This document shows positions 53,164 through 62,380 of a stretch of DNA of 64,000 nt, piece after piece (position 1 is the stretch's first letter; each line of letters starts with the position of its first letter). The translations under genes were made by a program, and so were the position numbers. Source of the stretch: DAOTTW01 sp034437615 (GTDB taxonomy: Bacteria > Chloroflexota > Anaerolineae > Aggregatilineales > Phototrophicaceae); NCBI GenBank assembly GCA_034437615.1, contig DAOTTW010000084.1, positions 3,873 through 67,872 of the forward strand, given 5' to 3'. The notes beneath the pieces are model-generated. The model was not told the DNA's origin. It made no database searches and saw nothing but the letters and a program-made list of their open reading frames with translations.

Positions 53164-55854
53164 TTATTCATCTATTTCGCCTTCTGATATTTTGTTTCTT
53201 TGATCTACACTTGTAGACATGGGTAGTATTACGTAAAAGAGGCTGCCCTCACCTTCTTCACTGATAACACCGACTTCACCATTGTGCTGTTCCGCAACCG
53301 ATTTAACCAGTGACAGCCCCAAGCCTGTACCCATAATATTTGCTGTTGCCTCAGTTTTTACACGATAGAACTCTGTAAACAGCTTTTCTTGCGCTTTTTT
53401 GTCAATTCCGAGGCCATTGTCCTGAACCTCAAAGCGTATCCGCTGCGTATCGTGATGTTGAGATAACCGAACAATGATCTGACCAGCATCTGGCGTGTAT
53501 TTGATTGCATTGCTGATTAAATTGGAAGCCATCTGCGACAGTTGCCGATGGTTGCCTTCAACAAAAAGCGAGCTAGCTGGTAAATCTTGTTGATAGGCTT
53601 GCTGTTTGCGTACTGCGTCCGGTTCATGGCGCAAGTATACCTCAGAGATCAACTGTACAAAATTAATGTGTTCGCGTTGTGCTTCACCAGATTGTAACTG
53701 TTCTAGGTCCAGCAATTCAGAGATAAGCGCGTTCATCTCGTTTGCTGCGCTCTGAATGTAATCAAGGAACTTGCTGGTTTGCTCATCGGGTTCGACTGTC
53801 ATTTCAAGCAACTGTGTATAGCCAGCAACTCGCGAAAGCGGATTCTTGAGATCATGCGACGCCATACGGATCATGCGTGTTTTCAAGCGATTGAGTTCAA
53901 TTAATGACGTGACATCACTAAAGACGATAACCCACTGGTTACTTTGTTCTATTGGTGCCCCGTCAACTTGAAATGCACGCTGAGCCACATCCAGCTCGAA
54001 GCGAAAGCTATTATGCCGAGACATCTTCTGCAAAAGCTGGTCGGCTATGTCAGGATCAACATCCACAATGCTCTGCATGGTCATCATCTGGATAGGATCA
54101 CTGTTACCTGAAAAGACCATCTCAAATGTCCGGTTGTAGGTCTGAATATCGCCATTCGCGCTGATGAGTGTTATAGCAGCCGGGGAATTCGCCAAGACAG
54201 TCTCAAGAATATTGCGTTGCGTGACAACCTGGTTATGTAGCTGGATGTTTTCGACGTTGGGCGCGAGTCGTAGCGCAAAATCACGCAAAGCCTGTTTTCT
54301 GCGGTGTGTCTGCTCTCGTTGACGTAATTGAACCACGATCACACAATTGGTTTTACCATGCCACACTACCGGCATGACAAGATGCGTCTCTGTAGTATGC
54401 GGCAGCATATCGCGACCTGTTTTGCCTACAGCACTTTGCACGTCTGTATCAGCACTATAACCAGCAGGCCAATGGTGTCGTTGCTGCCATGAGCCGTCCG
54501 TATCTGGCAGCCAGATAGAACCCGCTTGCGCGTTAGTAACACGCTTGACATCGCGCTCGATCACAGGCAGTACTCGTCTTAGAGACAATTGCTGCTCGGA
54601 GATAGTAAACGTACTTTCAAGTAAAAATTCTGAGCGTTGCCGCAAGCGTGTTTGTAACGTAACGTCCAGCCCGATACTAATCAAGGCAGGCACCAGCAAC
54701 GCGACACTCGGATAAAATAAATCTACAATTAGCCGTTGCGTTTCGAAAAGCACAAAGGCCAGTAGGCACCAAGAAGCCACAAGTGTTATAGCCAGTGCAA
54801 ATTTTATGTACCAGCGTGGTAAGGCATAAGCGAGGCTAGCAGACATGGTGAGAACAAAGATTATTATGGCTTCGACGGGTCTTTGTAGCGTGACCGGCAG
54901 GTCGTTCTGCAATAACGCTTCAATGGCATTGGCCTGAATTTCAACCCCTGACATTAAAGCCCCCGATGCCGAGGACGGTACAGCATAGCGGTCAGTAGCG
55001 CCTCGGCTATCCATCAGGCCAATAAGAACAATCTTATCCTCGAACGTTTGCGGTGCTATCTCACCATCCAGAATGTCCAACAGAGGAATAACTTCAAACG
55101 TGTTGTCCGTGCCTGTCGATGGCGGCCCAAAATAGTTTTGCAACCAAAGGCCGTTAGTATCTGTCGTTACAGCGCGGTTTGGCGTAAGCGACAGACTATC
55201 ACCATCTCGGCGAACCACCTGCTCTAAAGCAAGAGCCGGGATGCGAAGATACGCAAGATATGTTGCCATGCTAAAACTGTAATGGGCCTGTCCATCGATA
55301 ATCACTTGTGATGGCTGTCTGCGGATAGTGCCGTCCGCATCCGGCAGAATGTTAGTGAAACCTAAATAATCTGCATTTGATCGTAGACTTGTCACTGGCA
55401 GTAATGCGTTAGTAAAAACCCACGCCATCGCGTCACTAGCGGATTGATAAGTTGGTTGCGTGCCTGCTGCGGCCAGTACAATGCGTGTACGTGTCTCACT
55501 TTGCCGTAGCTCTCGCAATGCATTAGCAAGACGCTCGTCTTGAGGAGTTGACTCGCTGAATAACAAATCGAAAGCGACCACACGAGCGGACCCGACACGC
55601 TCCAACGACTCGGCATACACCTCTCGCGACCAGGTTGACGGTGAACGCCCCAGGCGGTTCAGTGCAGCGTCGTCCAAAGCGACAATGACAACGTCACCAG
55701 ATGTGGGCGTCGGCGTAAAATAGACGTCCGTTAACCCCAAGCGGACCTGTCGGAAGGCACCCGACTGCCACACTACGAGTATAGCCGCAACAATAACAAT
55801 ACCGGATATGACAGCTTGCCGTAAGCGTTGCGTTCGTTGCATCGTCACATTCAT
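53164..55854 (-). CDS. CHASE2-domain sensor histidine kinase with PAS
   Basis: 896 residues. An N-terminal membrane helix (about 13-31) leads to an extracellular CHASE2 sensor (about 35-320; LTDVYFTPTPTSGDVVIVALDD, RVVAFDLLFSEST, FEDKIVLIGLMD). Three membrane helices follow (about 325-400). Inside the cell come a GAF-like region (about 415-540), a PAS domain (about 555-650, ANSPAAITLISANGDI), HisKA with His near 665 in ASHDLKNPLS and a HATPase with NLISNAIKYT, DNGLGID and GTGLGLSLV. It is a membrane sensor of an unknown outside signal. No response regulator is adjacent. It begins 14 bp after the FecR/SH3 protein gene, which may supply or hold the signal. Confidence 0.94.
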   Translation of the reverse strand: MNVTMQRTQRLRQAVISGIVIVAAILVVWQSGAFRQVRLGLTDVYFTPTPTSGDVVIVALDDAALNRLGRSPSTWSREVYAESLERVGSARVVAFDLLFSESTPQDERLANALRELRQSETRTRIVLAAAGTQPTYQSASDAMAWVFTNALLPVTSLRSNADYLGFTNILPDADGTIRRQPSQVIIDGQAHYSFSMATYLAYLRIPALALEQVVRRDGDSLSLTPNRAVTTDTNGLWLQNYFGPPSTGTDNTFEVIPLLDILDGEIAPQTFEDKIVLIGLMDSRGATDRYAVPSSASGALMSGVEIQANAIEALLQNDLPVTLQRPVEAIIIFVLTMSASLAYALPRWYIKFALAITLVASWCLLAFVLFETQRLIVDLFYPSVALLVPALISIGLDVTLQTRLRQRSEFLLESTFTISEQQLSLRRVLPVIERDVKRVTNAQAGSIWLPDTDGSWQQRHHWPAGYSADTDVQSAVGKTGRDMLPHTTETHLVMPVVWHGKTNCVIVVQLRQREQTHRRKQALRDFALRLAPNVENIQLHNQVVTQRNILETVLANSPAAITLISANGDIQTYNRTFEMVFSGNSDPIQMMTMQSIVDVDPDIADQLLQKMSRHNSFRFELDVAQRAFQVDGAPIEQSNQWVIVFSDVTSLIELNRLKTRMIRMASHDLKNPLSRVAGYTQLLEMTVEPDEQTSKFLDYIQSAANEMNALISELLDLEQLQSGEAQREHINFVQLISEVYLRHEPDAVRKQQAYQQDLPASSLFVEGNHRQLSQMASNLISNAIKYTPDAGQIIVRLSQHHDTQRIRFEVQDNGLGIDKKAQEKLFTEFYRVKTEATANIMGTGLGLSLVKSVAEQHNGEVGVISEEGEGSLFYVILPMSTSVDQRNKISEGEIDE

Positions 55855-55868
55855 GAGTGTATCAGCCG

Positions 55869-56798
55869 TTAGCTACCTGGCGTGACAACAGCAGGGTCAG
55901 GACGGCTACCGAGTTCGGATGCTGTGTATTGGCTGGTATCTTCAACGTGTGTGTTGGGGAATTCGCGTAGCCCTGCACAAGTACCCTGAATCGTTGCAGA
56001 ATTTGATAACATCCAACCGAACCAGCCACCAAACGAAATCCTGTACCAGCCCCCCTCTTCGGACACACCAAAAAATCGAGATAGCGTGGTAGCATCAACC
56101 GTACCAATGCGCGGTTGATCGAGGTTTGGCCCCAGGCGCACATTCAATTGCACGTCGTCGGGCGTGCTGACGCTCACAGTGCATCCGTCCAGAGCCGCAT
56201 CAAGTTGATCGAAATTTGTCGCCCGAACAACATCGCTGAGTTCCTGCCCTACTGCGGATCGGATGCCGAAACCGTCTGCTACAGCGGCTGATACCCCCTC
56301 TGATTCTGCATCGACACGGCTTTCAGTCACCAACATTGCGGAGCGCCCGCTTTCTTCAACGCGCACAGCAAACTCCGTGCCCCGCGCCGCGAGCGTCATG
56401 CCAGGTGTCTCTATCGAATAGTCTGCTCCAGCGTCGAGTGTTCGCCCGATGCGCTGCAATGTTTGCCCAATGAGCACCTCAGCCGAAATTCTGAAACCCG
56501 CATCAGACTCGGAAAAATCACCGATGCGATAGGCTGTGTTCTGCAAAATCTCTGTATCGACACCATCGGCAAAATACGTAACGCGCGCCCGTCCCGTTTC
56601 ATTTGTGTAGATAATATCCCCAACACCTACAATAGCTTCGACTGTGACGGCGATGCGATTTGATGTGTTAACCCGTTGTACCTCAACGCCTGCCTCCAGA
56701 ACTTCCATAACAGCAGCTAGCTTATCCTGGGCGACAGATGTGGACACCAATGAAATAATACAAACGAACATGAGGCATACCCGAAAAATGTAGCGCAT
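55869..56798 (-). CDS. Secreted FecR-domain protein with SH3 domain
   Basis: 309 residues from ATG 56798 (MRYIFRVC), which has GGGGGA about 6 nt upstream; the frame open to 56828 lacks support. The signal peptide ends SVA before QDK. The FecR-like domain (about 25-170) shows VGVGDIIYTNETGRARVTYFADG and ETPGMTLAARGTEFAVRV, the classic FecR turn. An SH3-like domain follows (about 205-285, VQLNVRLGPNLDQPRIG ... GWFGWML). Two Cys (in LDGCTV and QGTCAG) flank the SH3 and may be bridged. FecR domains in other bacteria pass signals from outside to regulators. Located directly upstream of the CHASE2 kinase, the two are probably one signalling unit. Confidence 0.9.
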   Translation of the reverse strand: MRYIFRVCLMFVCIISLVSTSVAQDKLAAVMEVLEAGVEVQRVNTSNRIAVTVEAIVGVGDIIYTNETGRARVTYFADGVDTEILQNTAYRIGDFSESDAGFRISAEVLIGQTLQRIGRTLDAGADYSIETPGMTLAARGTEFAVRVEESGRSAMLVTESRVDAESEGVSAAVADGFGIRSAVGQELSDVVRATNFDQLDAALDGCTVSVSTPDDVQLNVRLGPNLDQPRIGTVDATTLSRFFGVSEEGGWYRISFGGWFGWMLSNSATIQGTCAGLREFPNTHVEDTSQYTASELGSRPDPAVVTPGS

Positions 56799-57003
56799 GT
56801 AATTTCCCCCGCATTCAGAATCTGGCACGCTTTTAACGAGATGTCATTCTACTACATTTGATGGTCCTAAAACATAAATGTTGCATGGGCAAGCGTTCAA
56901 CGTCTGTGATACACTAACTATGGGACTTTGGATATTTACACTGTTTTATCTCTTTTGAGCTTTTTTAGCCCGCTCTATCCACAGCGCAGTGGTACCATTT
57001 ACT

Positions 57004-57009
57004 TATAAT
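57004..57009 (+). promoter_or_regulatory. -10 box before a small secreted-protein gene
   Basis: A consensus TATAAT at 57004-57009, 26 nt before the ATG at 57036, giving a short leader with GGAGAG. No clear -35. A second candidate, TGATACACT (56907-56915), lies further upstream. Confidence 0.35.
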
Positions 57010-57035
57010 GAGTCGGCTTGTATTTGGAGAGCGTC

Positions 57036-57776
57036 ATGTCTATTCGCAAAATCCGCTTTGTAGTGCTTATCGTCAGTTTGATTGTTGCTGCTATTTCTTC
57101 ATACGCACAAGATGAAGTCACGGGTGTGCCTAGCAACATCCTTGGAACGTACATCATTGACATTCAATCAGGATCGTTTACATCTGTGGATGCCTCTGGC
57201 ACCTACCAGCTTGAAGTTGTTGGTTTGGAAGACGACATTACATGGGTGTTTAACGCGCCAGAATTCCGTGCTGGTCGCATCGGCAAAGCGAATCTAACCC
57301 TTGACTGGGCAGCGGCTGAAGGTGATGTGCGTGTTCAAGGCATTCTGACAACCGACGATGAAGTGATTGTGCTTACTCTTTTTGACCCAATCATGGGGGA
57401 CGATTACAACACAATCCTCTACACTGCTGTTGTTGAGCAACTCATACCCCTGTACGAAGTGAACCCCAAGATAGGTGTTACGCTACCAGAAACATTTGAG
57501 ATTGCGACACTTGCAATTGAGACGAACACGGATTTTGAAGCAGCCCTGTTACGAGGTGCTACAAGGCGTTTGGAAACAGTTCGAGAGGTTTCGGCAACAC
57601 GCACATGCATTCAAGGTCGCAATTGCCCTGAAAATGACCCTCTCTACCGAGGTAACAGCGACAGTGGTAGCGCGTCAGAAACGCCGAATTCCGACGGCAA
57701 TAGCGATGAAACACAGTCGGCAGACGAAGATCAAGATACCTCACTCGATGACGTAGAGGACGACGACAATTCTTAA
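57036..57776 (+). CDS. Secreted hypothetical protein with acidic tail
   Basis: 246 residues from ATG 57036 (MSIRKIRF), which has GGAGAG about 6 nt upstream; the longer frame from 57018 lacks one. The signal peptide ends SYA before QDE. The core (about 24-180) is beta-rich (GTYIIDIQSGSFTSVDASGT, ANLTLDWAAAEGDVRVQGIL) and could be a lipocalin-like or beta-barrel/sandwich fold; I do not recognise the family. A Cys pair, TCIQGRNCPEN, may form a small loop. The last ~40 residues are almost all Ser, Asp, Glu, Asn (highly acidic, disordered), perhaps binding calcium or keeping the protein soluble. Followed by a strong hairpin. Confidence 0.8.
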   Translation: MSIRKIRFVVLIVSLIVAAISSYAQDEVTGVPSNILGTYIIDIQSGSFTSVDASGTYQLEVVGLEDDITWVFNAPEFRAGRIGKANLTLDWAAAEGDVRVQGILTTDDEVIVLTLFDPIMGDDYNTILYTAVVEQLIPLYEVNPKIGVTLPETFEIATLAIETNTDFEAALLRGATRRLETVREVSATRTCIQGRNCPENDPLYRGNSDSGSASETPNSDGNSDETQSADEDQDTSLDDVEDDDNS

Positions 57777-57821
57777 GTCGGCCATTCGCTGTATCGGATT
57801 ATAACCCCAAAACCGACTCAT

Positions 57822-57853
57822 AGCATGGGTAGGCGACTTATCCTACCCATGCT
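57822..57853 (+). terminator. Perfect 12-bp hairpin
   Basis: AGCATGGGTAGG (57822-57833), an 8-nt loop and CCTACCCATGCT (57842-57853), followed by TGCTTGC rather than a T-run. Located 45 bp past the stop of the small secreted-protein gene and 60 bp before the protease gene. Confidence 0.7.
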
Positions 57854-57913
57854 TGCTTGCATGTAATGACACATTCAATGATGCACGCAATGAACCAGTG
57901 AAGGTGGCGCTCC

Positions 57914-60900
57914 GTGAAAATGACCAAAAATCTCATTGCTATTCTGGCCCTTGTGTTCGTCAGTGTCGCGGCACAGAATTCCGTAGCTCAGGATCAAGCA
58001 GAACTCCGTTTTGAGGGCCAGGTCAATCTTGATGAAGTTGAAGCGGATGCGAAGGGCGTCATTGATGATGAAACCCCGTTCGTGGAGATTCCGTTCAGCG
58101 TCCGTCGCACAGGGAGCCTTATCCGCATAGATCATACCGCGTTGAGCGGTGATCTGGACCCGCTACTCTACCTGCTCGATGATGATGGTAACATTATCGC
58201 TGAAAATGATGACCGAGAACGAGGCAACTTAAATTCCCTCATTGAATTTCCGCAGGCTGCCGCCGGTCAGTACAGGATTATTGCGACGCGCTTTGGTATT
58301 GCGCGTGGGCGTTCCGCTGGCCAATTCCGTGTTTTGATCGATATTGAGCAACAGTCTCCACCCCTATCAGACGTTGAATATCGTGTGCAGCCCGGCGCAT
58401 TGCTTGATGCTGGCTTCCCTGACATCGAGGCACGTCCAACAGCGCAATGGACGATTTTTGCCTACTACGGTGGTGACACAAACCTGGAGGCCGCCATCTT
58501 GCAAGACTTTAACGAGTTCGAGCGTGCAGGCGGTAGTGATGAAGATGTGCGTATTATCGCGATGGTAGATCGGCACCCTGAGTTCGCGACGAACGATGGT
58601 AACTGGGTCTCAACACGCATTTATGAGATTGGACCGGACCGAGACATTCAACAGACTGAAGGGCCAGACCTGATCGACAGTAGCCTGGTTGCGGATATGG
58701 GCGACCTGAACACCAGCAATGGCGAGACATTCGCTCAATTCTTGACCTGGGGTATTCGTCATTTTCCAGCCAATAATTACGTTGTGGCGATGGCAGGTCA
58801 TGGTGCGGGTTGGCAAGGATTGATTACAGACGATACAGCAGCAGCAAGTATCGGCGGCAGTAGCGAAGCGATCATATCCGTGCCAGAGCTGAGCAAGGCT
58901 TTCGAAATCGCCACATCGGAGGCAGGCATTGACGAATTCGCGTTGCTGGTCAACGATGCTTGCTCTATGAGCAGCATCGAGTACTTTAGCGCTATGTCCG
59001 AGTATTTTCGCTATTCACTCGCGTCACCCGAGATTGTGGTAGACCCCGCCCTTGATATGACAGCCTTCGTCAATCTGTTGCGTGAAAACGCAGAGAACCC
59101 GGATTTTGAGGCGATTGGGCGCGAACTGGTAGATTTGTATATCGACCGCGATATTCTACTTCGTGGTACATCTGATGCACTTTACTTGACGAGTGCTGTG
59201 ACAAATCTTTCCAGGTTCCAGGGTGTTCACGAGGCAGTAGAAGCCTTCGCAACGCTCGTAAACGAAAATCCGCAGGTGCGCAGCCTCGTTATTGGCGAAG
59301 CCCGCGCCAACACCTATACCTACACGCATTTTCTGGGTGAGCAAACCCGCATCGACCTGGGTAATTTCATGCAGCGCATCATCTCAATCACTAACGATGA
59401 AGAACTGATTGATGCAGCCAGTCGGGTCAACTTTGAGCTAGGACGTGCACGGCTCTATGGTCGAGCGGGGGCACGTGTCGCAGATACAACGTCTTACTAC
59501 AACATCTACTTTCCTGATGACAGCACCGACTTCGACATTGATTATTTCGATGACACTCCGTTGAAAGAGTGGAGTCGGATGCTGCGCAACTATTATAATT
59601 CGGTAACACCTAGCGTCTGGGGAGGCGGCGGACTCGACATTGCTTTCCATCCCCCCATACCGCCGACCATCAATATTACCCGCGCTCACCCGACGGACTC
59701 GCCTGTTAGTGTTGTAAATCCAGCAATCATCGGTGTCGAAGTTGCAGGGCGCAACCTGTCGTATGGTGATGTTACTGTCGATCAGCTCCAACCAGACGGT
59801 TCACTCGTGCGCTTGTCAACTGAGCGCTTACTGACAGATCAACTTGTTGACGGCCAACTACAAGAGCTAAACCTATGGGAACCAGGCATCACCCAACGTA
59901 ACATTGATTGGGATGCGACCGTGCCTTACGTCAGCGACGGTGAAACAGGCAATTACGAATTATTAGTGTTCACTGAAGATGTTGCATTCCTGGAAGGGCG
60001 CTACCGTGAACCGGATAGCGAAACGTGGCGAGATGTCGGCGTTGCATTTGACATTGACGATGGCACGGTGCAACGTGTCGTTAATCGTACCGCCGAGAAT
60101 GGCGCACTTGCTGTTATTGACATTGCACCCGGCTCTACGTTTGAGGCTTACCGCTCAATTGTTTCACCAGATGGCAGTGTTAAGCAACAGCCGGGCACCC
60201 GCTACACCTGGCCCGCAGATGGTCTGATGTGGGAATGGCGTCCCGCCCCAACAGGCGATTATGAAATGGGTTTGCTGATGACATCCTTCGGCGGCAGCAT
60301 CAGCCAGCAGTCATTGCGTATTGCCGTCAACAATGATGGTTTATCCGCAAATATTCGTGCAGAAAGCGACCCAAATCTAGGGTTTACGCTGGTTCGCAGC
60401 AATAACTGGGACGAACTGGCATTTGACAGTCAACGCTTTTTCTACCGCACACAAAACGGCGACAAAACAGCGAACCGCAGCGTCTACTTTCCGCTAGTGC
60501 TGGAAAACCCGGAAAATATCGAAAATATCGCTGAAACCACCATTGCAGATTATGGCCTTGAGCGCATCAGCGAATATCGAGAAGGCGCGATTGATGGGAT
60601 TCCGGGCTTAGTCTTCGACTATCGCTACAATACTAACAGCAGCACAATGCTCGGTCGTGGTATCGCGATCTATCATAACGACAATTACACGCTTGTTTTC
60701 GCAGCAGAAGGCATAGAAGGCGTCGAAGATTTCGGGCCAATCTGGGATGATTTGCTCGATACGACCATCTTGTTTGATGACCGACCCTGGTTTGGCAACA
60801 ATTTTGAGCAGTGGCGTCAGCAAAACCCCGATGAACGCTTTTTCTTTGCTCCAGAGTCATGGATTGTCCACCGCGAGTCAGTTGGCGTCTGGTTACGCTA

Positions 60901-61387
60901 TTCACCTGTACCCTATGAGGCCCCTGACCAAGTATTAGCAAGGGCGGATATTGTGGAAGAACGATCACAGCAGCAAAGACAGCGCACGGACGTTGCACAG
61001 GATTCAGAAGAACAAGCCGAGGCACTAGTTGATCCTGAGACGTTGCAATTCTTTGCAACCGGGCGCTTCGCGACACTGAACCAGGCTCAAGGTGCAGAAA
61101 ACGCGCTCAACAACCTCATCACAGGTTACGCAACCGCAGACGCTGAGCGCTTAGTTATCACCGGCAACAACACTTACTTCGGTGAATACCATCGCTGGGA
61201 TGCGACCTTGTATGACGCCGTGCGCAGCGGAATCGAGGTGACTGGACGTGTCTATGTAACGACCAAAAACGAGCAAGCCTATGCCGTTTGGGTAGAAACG
61301 CCAAAAGACGGCACAGAGGCAGAAGTCTTCACAAACATTTTCGAGATTGTGGTCGATAGCTACAGCATTGAGGACGCAGAGGCATAG
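57914..61387 (+). CDS. Large secreted C11 (clostripain-type) cysteine peptidase with PPC domain
   Basis: 1157 residues. GTG 57914 has GAAGG about 9 nt upstream; ATG 57920 is an in-frame alternative. The signal peptide ends SVA before QDQ. A PPC-type beta domain (about 30-145) contains DPLLYLLDDDGNIIAENDD. The C11 catalytic domain (about 175-540) has the dyad His296 in MAGHGAGW and Cys350 in VNDACSMSSIEY, typical of clostripain-like caspase-fold peptidases (Arg-specific in the best-known case). The rest, about 600 residues, has beta-sandwich regions and a repeated DUF1795-like fold (DFGPIWDDLLDTTILFDD and FTNIFEIVVDSYSI endings); their function is unclear. Family members are made as zymogens and cut themselves. 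It is probably a secreted protease that digests protein substrates. Confidence 0.9.
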   Translation: MKMTKNLIAILALVFVSVAAQNSVAQDQAELRFEGQVNLDEVEADAKGVIDDETPFVEIPFSVRRTGSLIRIDHTALSGDLDPLLYLLDDDGNIIAENDDRERGNLNSLIEFPQAAAGQYRIIATRFGIARGRSAGQFRVLIDIEQQSPPLSDVEYRVQPGALLDAGFPDIEARPTAQWTIFAYYGGDTNLEAAILQDFNEFERAGGSDEDVRIIAMVDRHPEFATNDGNWVSTRIYEIGPDRDIQQTEGPDLIDSSLVADMGDLNTSNGETFAQFLTWGIRHFPANNYVVAMAGHGAGWQGLITDDTAAASIGGSSEAIISVPELSKAFEIATSEAGIDEFALLVNDACSMSSIEYFSAMSEYFRYSLASPEIVVDPALDMTAFVNLLRENAENPDFEAIGRELVDLYIDRDILLRGTSDALYLTSAVTNLSRFQGVHEAVEAFATLVNENPQVRSLVIGEARANTYTYTHFLGEQTRIDLGNFMQRIISITNDEELIDAASRVNFELGRARLYGRAGARVADTTSYYNIYFPDDSTDFDIDYFDDTPLKEWSRMLRNYYNSVTPSVWGGGGLDIAFHPPIPPTINITRAHPTDSPVSVVNPAIIGVEVAGRNLSYGDVTVDQLQPDGSLVRLSTERLLTDQLVDGQLQELNLWEPGITQRNIDWDATVPYVSDGETGNYELLVFTEDVAFLEGRYREPDSETWRDVGVAFDIDDGTVQRVVNRTAENGALAVIDIAPGSTFEAYRSIVSPDGSVKQQPGTRYTWPADGLMWEWRPAPTGDYEMGLLMTSFGGSISQQSLRIAVNNDGLSANIRAESDPNLGFTLVRSNNWDELAFDSQRFFYRTQNGDKTANRSVYFPLVLENPENIENIAETTIADYGLERISEYREGAIDGIPGLVFDYRYNTNSSTMLGRGIAIYHNDNYTLVFAAEGIEGVEDFGPIWDDLLDTTILFDDRPWFGNNFEQWRQQNPDERFFFAPESWIVHRESVGVWLRYSPVPYEAPDQVLARADIVEERSQQQRQRTDVAQDSEEQAEALVDPETLQFFATGRFATLNQAQGAENALNNLITGYATADAERLVITGNNTYFGEYHRWDATLYDAVRSGIEVTGRVYVTTKNEQAYAVWVETPKDGTEAEVFTNIFEIVVDSYSIEDAEA

Positions 61388-61401
61388 ACCAACGCATGAG
61401 C

Positions 61402-62148
61402 CTAGATGCTATCTTCAAAGTGGCGCAAGATGTGTGTATAGGCTGCGTTGATTTGCTTCATGCGCTGGTGTGCTTCGTAGCTACTATTTAGGTCAGGATG
61501 ATAGCGACGTGCAAGCATGTAATATGTTTGCTTGACGGTATCCATTGTGGCCGTGTCATGCAATCCAAGCACCTGAAAATAACGAGAGAGGTGCGGAGTT
61601 GCTGTATCGCTATCACCCTGATAATTGCTGCGGGGATTCCGCGAAGCGTGCTCTACTCGCTCAAAGCTACCTATACGCCAGCTACCCCGCAGCAGATGGT
61701 GGTCGCTGTCAACAACATGGGTTTGCAGTGCGTTGTAATCAATCGGCTCACCATAGCGCACGTGCCGCGTGTATCCGTTCCCATCAAAATGCACCGGGAA
61801 GAAATACGCCTCACGTCCAGCTACTTCAAAACCATAAATCTTGTTGTTCTGGATGCTCAACATCGCGGACATCCAATCAGAAAGCGTAAACTCGCTACCA
61901 TCACTCGGCAAATGCATGTCCACCCAGTAAATCATCAATGTTGCAATCTGACGTTGCGTATTTTCACGCAGATGAAACAGCAAATCCTGCGGCGTCATGC
62001 CACGCTCAACCATGTAGATCATCACAGACGAACTATCCTGTGCTTCCAGTAAGATCATATCACCGTCATCACGGATCAAACGCACATTGGGAGATGCTTG
62101 CAAACGCCAAACAAGATAGCTGGCTGCATTAATTGTGTCAAAGCGCAT
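61402..62148 (-). CDS. J-domain (DnaJ-like) protein with unknown N-terminal domain
   Basis: 248 residues from ATG 62148 (MRFDTINA), which has CTGGA 7 nt upstream; other in-frame starts up to 62172 are weaker. The C-terminal ~70 residues (about 180-248) form a J-domain: YFQVLGLHDTATMDTVKQTYYMLARRYHPDLNSS with the HPD that triggers DnaK ATP hydrolysis. The first ~170 residues are an unrecognised alpha/beta domain (VRLIRDDGDMILLEAQDSSS, MIYWVDMHLPSDG). A J-domain at the end, rather than the start, suggests the front part picks a client and brings it to DnaK. It ends 14 bp from the convergent protease gene. Confidence 0.86.
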   Translation of the reverse strand: MRFDTINAASYLVWRLQASPNVRLIRDDGDMILLEAQDSSSVMIYMVERGMTPQDLLFHLRENTQRQIATLMIYWVDMHLPSDGSEFTLSDWMSAMLSIQNNKIYGFEVAGREAYFFPVHFDGNGYTRHVRYGEPIDYNALQTHVVDSDHHLLRGSWRIGSFERVEHASRNPRSNYQGDSDTATPHLSRYFQVLGLHDTATMDTVKQTYYMLARRYHPDLNSSYEAHQRMKQINAAYTHILRHFEDSI

Positions 62149-62307
62149 TTTATAGTCCAGTGAAACTACCAAAAATCTATTGTATGGTCCATTTTATCGA
62201 AATCACACCACAAACAACCTGCATTTTACACAAGATTCACGACGCTCACTTCAAATGCTTGGATTGCCATACAAAATAGGTTATTCAAGATACTACAAAC
62301 ACACATT

Positions 62308-62333
62308 GGAACCAATGACAGGCTTTGCGTGTC
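62308..62333 (+). promoter_or_regulatory. Possible ECF-sigma promoter of the sigma/anti-sigma pair
   Basis: GGAACC (62308-62313), 14 nt, then CGTGTC (62328-62333), 48 nt before the sigma-factor ATG. The GGAAC and CGT cores, 15 nt apart, fit promoters often used by ECF sigma factors to control their own gene. Read by eye from one copy only. Confidence 0.35.
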
Positions 62334-62380
62334 TTTCTACTTGTAAGGACCTGTAAGGATAAGACACAGCCGGAGGGGGT

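Noticed and set aside
61498..62052. 184-residue plus-strand frame
   Set aside because: Antisense to the J-domain protein gene, which has a recognisable HPD motif.
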